Shown here piece after piece: positions 45,622 through 55,104 of a stretch of DNA of 64,000 nucleotides. The position numbers and the translations under genes were made by a program. Numbering within the stretch: position 1 is the first letter of the stretch; every line of letters starts with the position of its first letter. This DNA comes from Candidatus Manganitrophaceae bacterium (GTDB lineage: Bacteria > Nitrospirota > Nitrospiria > SBBL01 > JAADHI01). The stretch is taken from NCBI GenBank assembly GCA_012960925.1, contig DUAG01000011.1, positions 62,001 through 126,000 of the forward strand, in the 5' to 3' direction. Under the pieces are notes generated by a model. The model was given only the letters and a program-made list of their open reading frames with translations. It had not been told where the DNA came from and ran no database searches.

Positions 45622-46563
45622 CTAATCAATCCTGAAATAAAGAAGTTTTGTCTTGGTCCCCTTCCGTTGAATAATGGCATGGGCGATCTTTTTCGTATCA
45701 TGAACCGTCCCTTCGGCCCTCAGCGAAAAGACATTACTTCGGGTCTTGATCCAGTTGATACTCGCGGCCATCGTCATCCGGACCTTTGTATCCGGCAGGA
45801 GGTGCTCCTTAAACCGTGCAGGAGATTCAAACGGACGTTTACGCATCAGTCGTCCGGCCTCTGAATCATCGATTCCCCGATCGAGGCTCTGGAGAACAAG
45901 AGAATTCGCGGTATTGATGTTGATTTGTCCCGCACCATAGATGGTCACATAGGGTTTAATCCTGCGGTAAATCTCATCCGTGATTCCTTTCACCATGTGA
46001 AGCTCCGCCAAGGTTGCAAGCGGGCCGTTCCTGGCAGAATAAGCCGGATCAAGACCGAGATAATAGCCTTCCTCCGCTCCCGAGGAAGAGACCGTCTCGG
46101 AATCGGGATCGATCCAGTCGATCACCGGATCTACCCGGTCCGGATCAATGTCAAGAAGTTCAAAGAGGAGACGGAGTTGATCTCGCCTCGCCTGATTCAC
46201 CTTTCCTTCCTTTCCCTGAATCAGCTTGTTCAGATTTATTTTTCCTTCTTCATCAACGATGATCCCGCTCAAGGTTCCATCCCCCAGTGCGTATTCCGGG
46301 ATCGGAAAGGCCCAGAGTTCATCCAGTCCATCATAACGATTGCTTGTCTTGACATCATCTTTGAGGATCGCCTCGGCTGCAGAAACAGCAGAACGGGCCA
46401 GATAAAAGGCCTTGAGGTCATCACGAAAATTACCGGCAGCACGCAGATCTGTGCGGGTATAAAAATCGGTCTCCAGGACAATCACCACGAGGAGGAGCAG
46501 GATCAAGAGGCTGAGAATCAGCGCGAAACCTCCCTGGTTACCCTGAATTTTACGAAGCTTCAT
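45622..46563 (-). CDS. gspK: Type II secretion minor pseudopilin GspK
   Basis: Large minor pseudopilin that caps the pseudopilus tip with GspI and GspJ. The 313-aa protein has a prepilin-like N-terminus, GG followed by FALILSLLILLLLVVIVLE, and the GspK helical insert with SAM-like fold (residues about 110-215). It has the usual alanine-type residue in place of T at the second mature position. It is the last gene of the secretion operon and overlaps gspM by 4 bases. Confidence 0.88.
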   Translation of the reverse strand: MKLRKIQGNQGGFALILSLLILLLLVVIVLETDFYTRTDLRAAGNFRDDLKAFYLARSAVSAAEAILKDDVKTSNRYDGLDELWAFPIPEYALGDGTLSGIIVDEEGKINLNKLIQGKEGKVNQARRDQLRLLFELLDIDPDRVDPVIDWIDPDSETVSSSGAEEGYYLGLDPAYSARNGPLATLAELHMVKGITDEIYRRIKPYVTIYGAGQININTANSLVLQSLDRGIDDSEAGRLMRKRPFESPARFKEHLLPDTKVRMTMAASINWIKTRSNVFSLRAEGTVHDTKKIAHAIIQRKGTKTKLLYFRID

Positions 46564-47147
46564 TTCCGCATGGCCTGGGAAACACCCTTCTCATAGGAAG
46601 AAACAAGAAAAGTAATATCCATCAGGGTCGGATCGGAAAACCGGGTTTTCAAAGACAAGCGCTTGATACGCAAGGCGTAAGGCGCCGCTTCAATGGCATT
46701 CAGAAAAGGGATAACCCTGGCCAGGGTTACATTCTGAACCTTCACCTCAACCAGGATCTCACGGTAGGACGCATGGATCTGGGGCGCCAGGGGACGAATA
46801 TAGGCAATGTTGCCACGGATCTGATTTCTTGCGGCCTTTTCTTCCAGAAAGGAGAGGGGGGAGAACTCATTTTCCGATGGAAGGTGTTCTTCGACCTTTC
46901 GAATTTCCTCCGAAATACGGAAGTACTCGTCCTTTAACGCGGCAATTTCCCGGACCTCATTCTCTTTTCGAGGGATCAAACGCTCCAGCAGGGTCATCCT
47001 CTCCCAGGCCGGGGCAAAGAAATTTGCATAGCCGATCAGGAGGAGGGCCACCAGACTGCCTCCGCCAAGGACCCATCTTTCCCTTGAAGAAAGACGCCTG
47101 AAAGACCGATCAATTTCCCTAAGAAAGCCGTTTCCCATTTCCCTCAC
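46560..47147 (-). CDS. gspM: Type II secretion inner-membrane protein GspM
   Basis: A 195-aa bitopic protein: a short cytoplasmic N-terminus, a membrane segment (LGGGSLVALLLIGYANFF), a coiled-coil-like region (KENEVREIAALKDEYFRISE), then a ferredoxin-like periplasmic domain. This is the PilO/GspM plan; it partners GspL in the inner-membrane platform. Its first ~30 bases overlap the end of gspL. Confidence 0.85.
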   Translation of the reverse strand: MREMGNGFLREIDRSFRRLSSRERWVLGGGSLVALLLIGYANFFAPAWERMTLLERLIPRKENEVREIAALKDEYFRISEEIRKVEEHLPSENEFSPLSFLEEKAARNQIRGNIAYIRPLAPQIHASYREILVEVKVQNVTLARVIPFLNAIEAAPYALRIKRLSLKTRFSDPTLMDITFLVSSYEKGVSQAMRK

Positions 47148-48837
47148 CCTGATCCAGTCTCTTCATTTTAATCCGAAAACGGACCTGGGATTGGTCCGCC
47201 ATTACCTTGGCATCACTGACACTGACCTCCCGAAACCGCTTGGCTTTCAGAAATCCGTTACGGATTCGGTCAACGGAATCAAATGAATCCGTCCGGGCCA
47301 GAATGCGGACATTCTCCCCATCGATCACCAGTTCCTGAACATCGATCCTCACCTCTTTAGGAACACGGGACGTAATTTCCTGCAGCACCTTCAAGGGACT
47401 TTCCTCCCCCACACCCAGGAAGTCTCCGGTTCTCTTGAGTACCTCGATCTCCACGCGGGCCTGTTCAACTTCATTCATGACATTTCTGACCCCGGGGAAG
47501 GTTTCAAGAAAGGTTTTCCGAAGCTCCTCTTTCAAGTCGCGGTAACGCTGCTCTTTGTGGTCATATCGAAGATAAAGGTCTCCCACGATCAGAGCAAAAA
47601 GCAAAAGAGCGACGAAACCGATCGAGGCAAGCCTGTTTCTCCTCTCGATCGTCTCTTTGCCATAGACAAACTCCCCCTGGCGAAAGTTAATCTGTGTCCC
47701 TTCCTTCGGCAGGAGGGCAAGACCGAGGCCCATATGATAGGTATGGAATATTGAGGGCGTGTCCAGGATCTCCAAACCCGCCATCGAGAACCCCTCACGG
47801 TCCGGGCCACCCCTCCGGGAAGAATCCATATCGAGAGTCTCTGCCAGAATTTCCTTGAGTCCCTTGAGTGTGCCGCCCCCGCCGCAGAGCGTGAGCAACC
47901 CCTCCACCGTCTCACCCCGGGGAGAGTTAGATGTCCGAAAATATCGCAGGCTCTTTTCAATTTCGGTCAGCCAGGGTTCGATCGCCTGCTTAACACATGC
48001 AACGGCCTCAATGGATTCTGGGGCCTGTTCCGCCTTGTCCAGACGGATCTCCTGCTTCAATTTCTCGGCTTCCGCCACGGAAAGCTCAAATGCCCTTCCC
48101 AGTGCGTCTGTAATAAGTCTCCCCCCCATCGGAAGGGTTCGAACCCCACTGAGCCTCCCTCCCTGAATGAAAGAGAGAACCGTTTTGGCCGTGCCGACAT
48201 CAATCACGAAATGCGCATCTAAACCTGTGCCCTGGCTCGAATCCCCTGAGGCCTCTTCCCGATGTTCAATAAAATGTTGAGAGAAGGCCTTCAGTGCGAT
48301 GGCATCGATGCTGACCCAGGCCGGATCGATGCCCACAGACTGCAAGCCCTGTAAGTAGGTCTGCAATACTGTTTTGCGTACAGTCGATACCAAAAGATGA
48401 GAACGACGCGCCCCGGCCTCATTCGCAGATTCATTCTCTTCCTCTGAACCCCCTTCCTCGGTGGCAAGTACCTGATAATCAATCGCAACCTCCTCCAGAT
48501 CGAAGGGGAGCGTACTCTCCATTTCATAGGGAACAACCTGTTTCAATTTTTTCGGATCGGTAAAAGGAAGGGTCATCTTCCGGGTTGAAACAAGGTGCCC
48601 TGGCAGAGACACGCAAATCATCTCCCCCGGCCGGATGAGTCCTTCTGAAACCATCTCCGCCAATGCTTCAATCTGGCCCGCGCACAGGGGTGCGGCCTCC
48701 GAGAGATCTCCTTCCTCCTTTGGGAAAACCTTTTGCTCAAAAATCCTGAGCAGGCGAAGGCCTCTAAATCCCTCCGTAATCCGTACCCCCCTGATTGCAG
48801 AGGATCCGATATCAAGACCGAGTATTGTTTGTCCCAT
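47119..48837 (-). CDS. gspL: Type II secretion protein GspL, PilM-like actin-fold cytoplasmic domain
   Basis: At 572 aa it is longer than enteric GspL (about 400 aa). The N-terminus is an actin-like PilM/GspL domain (GLDIGSSAIRGVRI; later VIDVGTAKTVLSF and LLTLCGGGGTLKGL), followed by a membrane helix (IGFVALLLFALIVGDLYL, about residues 400-418), a coiled coil, and a ferredoxin-like periplasmic domain. This is the arrangement of a PilM plus PilN fused. It recruits the ATPase GspE to the membrane platform. Confidence 0.87.
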   Translation of the reverse strand: MGQTILGLDIGSSAIRGVRITEGFRGLRLLRIFEQKVFPKEEGDLSEAAPLCAGQIEALAEMVSEGLIRPGEMICVSLPGHLVSTRKMTLPFTDPKKLKQVVPYEMESTLPFDLEEVAIDYQVLATEEGGSEEENESANEAGARRSHLLVSTVRKTVLQTYLQGLQSVGIDPAWVSIDAIALKAFSQHFIEHREEASGDSSQGTGLDAHFVIDVGTAKTVLSFIQGGRLSGVRTLPMGGRLITDALGRAFELSVAEAEKLKQEIRLDKAEQAPESIEAVACVKQAIEPWLTEIEKSLRYFRTSNSPRGETVEGLLTLCGGGGTLKGLKEILAETLDMDSSRRGGPDREGFSMAGLEILDTPSIFHTYHMGLGLALLPKEGTQINFRQGEFVYGKETIERRNRLASIGFVALLLFALIVGDLYLRYDHKEQRYRDLKEELRKTFLETFPGVRNVMNEVEQARVEIEVLKRTGDFLGVGEESPLKVLQEITSRVPKEVRIDVQELVIDGENVRILARTDSFDSVDRIRNGFLKAKRFREVSVSDAKVMADQSQVRFRIKMKRLDQGEGNGKRLS

Positions 48838-48860
48838 GTAACTCCTAACTATAGCCGAAA

Positions 48861-49817
48861 TTAAGGGCTGATCGGGCGACCATTCAGCGAAATTTTGGGT
48901 CTCCGCAGAGGCCCTCTAATCCCAAGGATCAAGGATTCCCGACCGTTATATCCTTGTATAAAAAGCGTGGCCATCCGTTCAAGATCCCCCTTTGGCATGG
49001 CCTTGAGCGTCAGGGTGACCAGGCTCCCGTCGAGGGGCTTTCGAAGAATGAGATTTCCGCTTTCCGCCTGAAGATCAACTTCACTCCCCCTTGCCGAAAA
49101 CTGATCCACGATAACCCGGCCCTTTCCCCACGACATCTTACCATGAATGTCTGAGAAGGAAAGCGCTCCGAGGGGAAGCGTCCATGAACCGATCTTTTCA
49201 AAACGTCCCTCCATTAAGGCAAAAGAAAGTACCCCTTTCCCATTAAAGAGATCTTGATTCATCCAATCGCTATTTCCCTCCAGATCAAGACGGCCGGACG
49301 CCCCGAAGAGGGCCAGATCAATTCTTTCCCCCTCTACGCTTAAAGCATAAGAAACCTGCTTTTCCTTCTGTGAAAGTGTGAGGTGACCTGACAATATGCC
49401 ATCCCCCAGTACAATACCAAAATCGATCTCCGCGCGACGGTTCAGGAGCAACAAAAAGGGAGCCACACGCGCATCGATCGATGTGATGTTGAGGGTAAGA
49501 TCTCTTCCATCCCCCGGCACCTCTGGTAAAAATGAGAGATGCGCACACCGGGTTCGAATCCCTGTCCATACCACTCGGAACGGAAAATAGAATCGGCTCT
49601 CTTCGACGGAGATTTCACATCCGGTCTCCTCCTCCAGCACAAGGATCAACTTCGACGTCAGAAGATGGAAGGGGAAGCTCAGGTACAGGAAAAGAAGGAA
49701 CATCAAAAGGCCAAAAAATATATAGCCTAAAACAAGGACGGCCTTATTTTTTTTCCCTTTCAGCCAAGAAGACCTCAAAGGATTTAACGTGGAAGCGGAG
49801 TTAGGGGCTTTGCTCAT
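48861..49817 (-). CDS. gspN: Type II secretion protein GspN
   Basis: A 318-aa bitopic protein with one N-terminal membrane helix (LGYIFFGLLMFLLFLYLSF) and a beta-rich periplasmic part with repeated amphipathic strands (ISVEESRFYFPFR, LNITSIDARVAPFL, GNLILRKPLDGSLVTLTL). This matches the GspN seen in deltaproteobacterial and Nitrospirota-type systems, of unclear role. Here it sits between gspJ and gspL rather than after gspM. Its start overlaps the gspJ stop. Confidence 0.78.
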   Translation of the reverse strand: MSKAPNSASTLNPLRSSWLKGKKNKAVLVLGYIFFGLLMFLLFLYLSFPFHLLTSKLILVLEEETGCEISVEESRFYFPFRVVWTGIRTRCAHLSFLPEVPGDGRDLTLNITSIDARVAPFLLLLNRRAEIDFGIVLGDGILSGHLTLSQKEKQVSYALSVEGERIDLALFGASGRLDLEGNSDWMNQDLFNGKGVLSFALMEGRFEKIGSWTLPLGALSFSDIHGKMSWGKGRVIVDQFSARGSEVDLQAESGNLILRKPLDGSLVTLTLKAMPKGDLERMATLFIQGYNGRESLILGIRGPLRRPKISLNGRPISP

Positions 49818-50503
49818 AAACGTGTGCCAACCGGCAAATCAACCCAAGTTTTGAATCGGCGGGCCTCACCCTGCTCCTTCTTAAGATAAAATTCAACTTC
49901 AATGGCCAGGGGGGGGCGATTCTTTTTCTCCTGCACATCCCATTCGTCCACCCATGTGGGACCATCGGGATCCAGGTATCTGAAGTTCAATCCATCAATC
50001 GGCTCACCAATCTCTTGAACAATAACCCTTCCATTCGAGAGGATCGCTTCCTGGACCAGGCGCGTTTCCTGCAGATAATATGACACCGTGACCTGGTCCG
50101 ATTCAGGCGCATCCCGCAGGGTCCTTCCATGGGATACCGCAGTAAATTGAAGCAGGTCATTGGGGAATTCATCCCCCTCACCCAGGCGTATGCGATCTTC
50201 TCCGCCAAAGATCAATGGGCGCGTCTCTGCTCCCCGGGTCGCAGCAGGCGTCCTCACAGTGTAGAACATGCTGAGGTCTTTCGCCAGATGATAAAATCCA
50301 AGACGGGCCAGACGGTAATCGTCCGCCTCCAACTCCATTTGCTCAGAAGTCTGGAATACCGCGCTGAACGTCCCATAGACCATAAGAAACAAGACGGAGA
50401 GAATTGCCAGTGAAATCATGATCTCGATCAGGGTGAACCCTTGAGACCTCTGAATCCAACCTGCTTTCCCGCTCATTTTCACAGAAATCCTCAAGGTCCT
50501 CAC
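49814..50503 (-). CDS. gspJ: Type II secretion minor pseudopilin GspJ
   Basis: A 229-aa pseudopilin with the prepilin peptidase site QG|FTLIEIMISLAILSVLF, after a leader longer than usual (about 22 residues). The C-terminal domain is beta-rich (DQVTVSYYLQETRLVQEAI) as in GspJ. It helps form the pseudopilus tip with GspI and GspK. Coupled to gspI and gspN by 4-base overlaps. Confidence 0.88.
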   Translation of the reverse strand: MRTLRISVKMSGKAGWIQRSQGFTLIEIMISLAILSVLFLMVYGTFSAVFQTSEQMELEADDYRLARLGFYHLAKDLSMFYTVRTPAATRGAETRPLIFGGEDRIRLGEGDEFPNDLLQFTAVSHGRTLRDAPESDQVTVSYYLQETRLVQEAILSNGRVIVQEIGEPIDGLNFRYLDPDGPTWVDEWDVQEKKNRPPLAIEVEFYLKKEQGEARRFKTWVDLPVGTRL

Positions 50504-50886
50504 GCATCAAAAAGATAGACGGTAAACCGGCTCACTTCTTCGCGTTTCCCCTCTTTCCAGACAACGCTCAGGTCTAACTCGCGCACCATCTCAAAGGGGG
50601 TCTGCTTCACCTCCTGCCGCCATTTAAACTCCAGATAGGTTTCGCCAAAACCTCCTTCGCTGAAACCGAGGTCCGGAAATCCTTCCACCGAGACCTCCGT
50701 GATCTTCTGGCGCGCCAGCAGGGTGGACACCGTGATATGCCGGGAATACGAAGCCAGGGCAATATCCCGGTTACGAAGCCCCAAGAGGACCACAAAAGAA
50801 ATCGAGACAACCGCCAGGGCGATCATAATTTCGAGCAGTGTAAACCCGGACCGGAATTTTTTGGAGTTATTCCACATACTTTTCAA
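50500..50886 (-). CDS. gspI: Type II secretion minor pseudopilin GspI
   Basis: A 128-aa pseudopilin with cleavage site SG|FTLLEIMIALAVVSISF and a small beta domain containing the GspI-type WRQEVKQTPFEMVRELDLSVVW stretch. It overlaps gspH by 20 bases and gspJ by 4. Confidence 0.88.
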   Translation of the reverse strand: MKSMWNNSKKFRSGFTLLEIMIALAVVSISFVVLLGLRNRDIALASYSRHITVSTLLARQKITEVSVEGFPDLGFSEGGFGETYLEFKWRQEVKQTPFEMVRELDLSVVWKEGKREEVSRFTVYLFDA

Positions 50887-51445
50887 AAATCTTTACCCGT
50901 CCGGTCAATGGATTGATCACCAGAGTCCATATGCGATCTCCCTGCTTCAAATGAATCCAGGTCTTCTCAACACCCACGGGGTAGAATTGCGTAAAGGCCT
51001 CTCCCTCCCTGACCTTTCCCTGTTGCGGGGTAATGACATCTTCAAATGAGATTCCCTTTGCCAAAACTCGCCTGGGTGCCAAGGGATCACCAGTCGGAGT
51101 AAACTCACGATTCTCTCCCAGTACCTCAGACCAGTAGGCCTCGTTCTCGAGGTTATAGACCAGACGAAAGGTTTTCTTTCTTGAGACCGATTCCTGCGCG
51201 AGGTGCCGGATCAATCCGGCAAGATGACGCGCCGTCCATTTCATATTGCCAGCGCCGAAGGAGGACATCCGGGGAAAAATCACCATGGCGAGTGTCCCCA
51301 GAATCGCGATCACGATCAACAACTCCAGCAGTGTAAAACCGCCGCCTTTTTGAAATATTCTCATCCCCCCATGCGAAAACACGGGGGCTGAAATCGTCCG
51401 TTTTCGCTTCATCTTCCTTCCCTGGCAAGCTATTGCAGATCCCAA
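50867..51445 (-). CDS. gspH: Type II secretion minor pseudopilin GspH
   Basis: A 192-aa pseudopilin with GG|FTLLELLIVIAILGTLAMVIFP. The leader before the cleavage site is about 35 residues, longer than usual, so an internal start is possible. Mature protein has the GspH/FimT pattern (WTARHLAGLIRHLAQESV). It overlaps gspG and gspI. Confidence 0.85.
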   Translation of the reverse strand: MGSAIACQGRKMKRKRTISAPVFSHGGMRIFQKGGGFTLLELLIVIAILGTLAMVIFPRMSSFGAGNMKWTARHLAGLIRHLAQESVSRKKTFRLVYNLENEAYWSEVLGENREFTPTGDPLAPRRVLAKGISFEDVITPQQGKVREGEAFTQFYPVGVEKTWIHLKQGDRIWTLVINPLTGRVKIFEKYVE

Positions 51446-51975
51446 CTCTCGATATCAGAATTCTTCCCTTCGCCGCCCTGTTCCCCATCCGGGCCGTAGG
51501 AAACGAGGTCGTAGTCGCCATGCCGTCCCGGACTCAGGTAGGCATATTGCTTTCCCCAGGGATCTTTCGGAACCTTCGGCAGGTAGCCTCCCTCTTTCCA
51601 GTTATTGGGTATCCTGCCAATATTCGGCTTTTCAACAAGGGCATCCAGGCCCTGTGAGGTCGACGGGTAGATGCCGCTGTCGAGTTTGTACAACTGAAGG
51701 GCACCCTCAATATTCTTGATCTGGACCTTGGCCGCCACCCGTCTCGCATCATCCGACCTTCCGACCAGCTTGGGAACCACCAGGGCGGCAAGAATCGCCA
51801 GGATGGTGACCACAACCATGATTTCAATCAAGGTAAATCCCCGCTCAAAGGACGATGCCACGCCGCAACGCAAACGGAAAAGGTTCCGGGAAGATGCATG
51901 CTTACCCCTAAAAACTTTCGTTGAAAACCGGTCTGCTCCTCCGCCCCGACTCCGATTTATCTCTATGCTTTCCAT
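51430..51975 (-). CDS. gspG: Type II secretion major pseudopilin GspG
   Basis: Main building block of the pseudopilus, 181 aa. It has RG|FTLIEIMVVVTILAILAALV and the diagnostic C-terminal block with DSGIYPSTSQGLDALV, GYLPKVPKDPWGKQYAY and a calcium-site region DLVSYGPDGEQGGEG. The leader of about 47 residues is unusually long, so a later start codon may be real. It lies 9 bases after gspF. Confidence 0.92.
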   Translation of the reverse strand: MESIEINRSRGGGADRFSTKVFRGKHASSRNLFRLRCGVASSFERGFTLIEIMVVVTILAILAALVVPKLVGRSDDARRVAAKVQIKNIEGALQLYKLDSGIYPSTSQGLDALVEKPNIGRIPNNWKEGGYLPKVPKDPWGKQYAYLSPGRHGDYDLVSYGPDGEQGGEGKNSDIESWDLQ

Positions 51976-51983
51976 GTCTCTCC

Positions 51984-53204
51984 TCAGTTCACAACCTGGC
52001 TTATCTCAAAGATCGGCAGCAGGATGGCCAGTACGATAAAAAGGACAACCAGTCCCATTCCAAGTATCATCATCGGCGCCAGCAAGGCAGTCAAACCGGT
52101 CACCGCTGTCTCCACCTCGTTGTCGTAGGCCTCTGAAACCTTCTGGAGCATCGCTTCCAGTTTACCGCTCTTTTCTCCAATCGCGATCATATGGGTCACC
52201 AGTGGCGGAAAAAGTCCGCTCCGGCGGAGCGGAGTCGCGATCCCCTCCCCCTCTCGGATATTTCCTCTCGCCTCTTGAATCACCTCTTCCAGGACTTTAT
52301 TTTCAACAACCTGTTGAACAATCTCCATCGCGGACAAAATCGGAACGCCGCTTCCCAGCAGTGCCGCAAGGGTCTTTGTGAATCGGGAAATCGCAACAAT
52401 TTTTACAACCCGCCCCACAACAGGAACCTTCAGAATGATACGATCATATTGTTCTCTTCCCTTTGAGGTCTTCACATGACGCCGTAAAAAGAAGAAACTG
52501 CCGGCCCCGACCACAGCCACGAGCCAACCGTCCTCTCGTAAAAAATCGCTGAAGGCCAGGAGAATCACGGTCGGCATCGGGAGGGCCTGTTGCATATCGG
52601 TAAAGATCGTCGTCACCTTGGGAACGACAAAGGTGATCAAAAAAACAAGGATTATGAGACTGACCACCATCATCAGGATCGGATAAGTCATGATTGTAAA
52701 AAGCTTGTTCCTGAGACGGACCTGTGATTCGAGGGTATCGGCCAGGCGAACCAGGATATCATCGAGCGTCCCGCTCGCCTCACCGGCCCGAACCATCTGC
52801 CGATAGAGAGAAGAAAAGGTCTCCGGATAACGGCCCAACGCATCGGCCAGAGAACTCCCCTCTTTGACCCCATCTCGGATATCGACCCAGATCTTCTTGG
52901 CCGCTTCTTTCTCGATCTGCTCCGTCAGCGCGGTCAGTGCCTCCATCAGAGGAATTCCCGCCCCGACAAGGGTCGCCAACTGCCGGGTCATCACCGACGT
53001 CTCTTTAAGCGTCACTCTTTCCGAAAAGAGGGTGACCGGGCGGGAGAGGGGACTTAAGACCTCTTGGTCCGCAGGCCGAACCTCCGTGGGAAAGATGCCG
53101 CTGTCCCGAAGCTTTGACCTTGCCATCCGAGGACTGTCGGCATCGATGATGCCAGCCGTATTCTTCCCCTGAAGGTCCAAGCCCTTATAATCGTAAATCG
53201 CCAT
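51984..53204 (-). CDS. gspF: Type II secretion inner-membrane platform protein GspF
   Basis: A 406-aa polytopic platform protein with two homologous halves, each an alpha-helical domain (LATLVGAGIPLMEAL, then LAALLGSGVPILSAM) and membrane helices, as in the PilC/GspF family. It couples the ATPase GspE to pseudopilus growth. It starts immediately after the gspE stop. Confidence 0.94.
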   Translation of the reverse strand: MAIYDYKGLDLQGKNTAGIIDADSPRMARSKLRDSGIFPTEVRPADQEVLSPLSRPVTLFSERVTLKETSVMTRQLATLVGAGIPLMEALTALTEQIEKEAAKKIWVDIRDGVKEGSSLADALGRYPETFSSLYRQMVRAGEASGTLDDILVRLADTLESQVRLRNKLFTIMTYPILMMVVSLIILVFLITFVVPKVTTIFTDMQQALPMPTVILLAFSDFLREDGWLVAVVGAGSFFFLRRHVKTSKGREQYDRIILKVPVVGRVVKIVAISRFTKTLAALLGSGVPILSAMEIVQQVVENKVLEEVIQEARGNIREGEGIATPLRRSGLFPPLVTHMIAIGEKSGKLEAMLQKVSEAYDNEVETAVTGLTALLAPMMILGMGLVVLFIVLAILLPIFEISQVVN

Positions 53205-54914
53205 TTAAACCCGATCCTCCTGTGTCACCCGGAGAACCTCTTCCGTCGTGGTCAACCCGGCGGTAACCCGCCTGGCACCATCTTCACGCAGGGTCATCAT
53301 TCCCTTCGAAATCGCAAGGGCTTTGATTCGACCTGAATCCACCTTCGAAAGAATCATATTCCGGATCTCATCATCCAGCAAGAGGATCTCATAGAGTCCG
53401 GAACGCCCCCGATAGCCGGTTTTCATACAGTGGGAACATCCTTTTCCCCGATAAAAAAGACGCTCGGTCCTCTCCTCTTTGATTCCGAGTTTATTCAACT
53501 CTTCCTGGGTGGGGTGATAGGAAACCCGGCACTCCGGACAGATCAGTCGGACCAGCCGCTGTGCAATGATGGCAATGACTGAAGAAGAAACCAGAAAAGG
53601 TTCAACCCCCATGTCCAGGAGACGGGTCATGGCTCCCGCCGAATCATTTGTATGTAGGGTTGAGAGGACAAGGTGGCCGGTCAGCGAGGCCTGAATGGCA
53701 ATCTCTGCCGTTTCGGTGTCCCGGATTTCTCCCACCATGATGATGTCCGGGTCCTGACGAAGGATGGACCGAAGTCCTTTGGCAAAGGTGAGTTCGATCT
53801 TGGGATTGACCTGAATCTGGCCCACCCCTTTCAACTGGTATTCGATCGGGTCTTCGATGGTGATGATATTCTTTTCGGTCGAATTGATGCGATTTAACCC
53901 GGCATAGAGTGTTGTTGTCTTTCCACTCCCGGTCGGTCCGGTCACCAGGAGAATTCCGTGCGATAAACGAAGCAGGCCCTCCAGTGTTGATAAACCTTCA
54001 CGTTCGAGACCGATATCCTCCAGTTTCAACACGATACTGGATTTATCGAGCAGACGGAGGACCAAGCGCTCACCGTGCGCGGTCGGGACATCCGATACGC
54101 GGATATCGATCTCCCGGCCGCCGATCTTCAGGCCGATCCGACCATCCTGGGGCAATCTTTTTTCCGCAATATCCATCCCCGCCATGATCTTAACGCGTGA
54201 CAGCAAGGAAGACTGAAGCCGCTTGGGGGGTGTCAGAACATTGTAGAGAATCCCGTCAATCCGATAGCGAATCATCACCTCACGCTCGAAAGGCTCAAAG
54301 TGAATATCGGAAGCCCGCTGTTGAACAGCCTGAAACAGGATCGAATTCACGAGTCGGATCATCGGGGCCTCGTCACTCGCATCAAGAAGGTCTTCCGGCT
54401 CGGCAAGCTCCTCGGCCAATACGCTCAGACTCCCGCCGTCGAGATCCGAGATTGCCTGTTCGGCACTATCAGTGGCACGCTCATACGCCTGATTGATACT
54501 TCCGATGACAACAAGGGAGGGTGCTGCGATAATCTGAATCGGTTCTTGAATTAGGAGGCGAAGATCATCCAGGGCAGTAAGGTTCAGCGGCTTTGAAGTT
54601 GCAACCTGGACCACGTTTCCCTCCCGTTTGAAAGGAAGGAACTCGTGCCGTTTTGCAAAAGAAATTGGAACTTTCTCGATGAGTTTCGGATCAATCTCGG
54701 TCACGGGGACCATACGGATATAGGGGATCTGCCATTGATGAGAAAGGGCCTCAAGGACCGCTTCCTCATTCAGGAATTTTAACCGGACCAGTATCTCGCC
54801 AACTTTTCCCACCTGCACCTTCTGCACACGAAGGCCTTCCGCAAGTTGAGCCGGAGTGACAAAACGCTTTTCGACCAATATCTGGCCTATGAAGGGCCGC
54901 TTCCTTGAAATCAA
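53205..54914 (-). CDS. gspE: Type II secretion ATPase GspE
   Basis: Cytoplasmic hexameric ATPase that powers secretion, 569 aa. N-terminal GspE_N-type domain (residues about 1-150), then Walker A GPTGSGKTTTLY, the Asp box, Walker B DIIMVGEIRDTETAE, the His box, and the zinc tetracysteine C-PEC / C-SHC (CPEC...CSHC) typical of GspE. A 190-base gap separating it from gspD holds a 170-bp inverted-repeat element, unlike the tight spacing elsewhere in the operon. Confidence 0.95.
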   Translation of the reverse strand: MISRKRPFIGQILVEKRFVTPAQLAEGLRVQKVQVGKVGEILVRLKFLNEEAVLEALSHQWQIPYIRMVPVTEIDPKLIEKVPISFAKRHEFLPFKREGNVVQVATSKPLNLTALDDLRLLIQEPIQIIAAPSLVVIGSINQAYERATDSAEQAISDLDGGSLSVLAEELAEPEDLLDASDEAPMIRLVNSILFQAVQQRASDIHFEPFEREVMIRYRIDGILYNVLTPPKRLQSSLLSRVKIMAGMDIAEKRLPQDGRIGLKIGGREIDIRVSDVPTAHGERLVLRLLDKSSIVLKLEDIGLEREGLSTLEGLLRLSHGILLVTGPTGSGKTTTLYAGLNRINSTEKNIITIEDPIEYQLKGVGQIQVNPKIELTFAKGLRSILRQDPDIIMVGEIRDTETAEIAIQASLTGHLVLSTLHTNDSAGAMTRLLDMGVEPFLVSSSVIAIIAQRLVRLICPECRVSYHPTQEELNKLGIKEERTERLFYRGKGCSHCMKTGYRGRSGLYEILLLDDEIRNMILSKVDSGRIKALAISKGMMTLREDGARRVTAGLTTTEEVLRVTQEDRV

Positions 54915-54928
54915 AACAAGACCTCATT

Positions 54929-55098
54929 CTGGGAGTCTGTCGGACTTAGGATGAATCTACTACGAAGAAAAAGCCATTGTGGCCCATTTCCCAGATCATT
55001 CTCGTTAAATATGCCAGATATTCGCCTCAAATGATCAAAAAAATGGACTCAAAATGGCTTTCTCTCGCTACGACCACCTAAGTCCGACAGACTCCCAG
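54929..55098. repeat. ~170-bp MITE-like element with 22-bp perfect inverted ends, inside the secretion operon
   Basis: Perfect 22-bp terminal inverted repeats: the left end (54929-54950) begins CTGGGAGTCTGTCGGACTTA, and the right end (55077-55098) is its exact reverse complement. Inner parts are also partly complementary (AAAGCCATT against AATGGCTTT), so the transcript could form a long stem. It has no coding capacity. It separates gspD from gspE. No clear target duplication. Confidence 0.8.
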
Positions 55099-55104
55099 TA
55101 TCCG

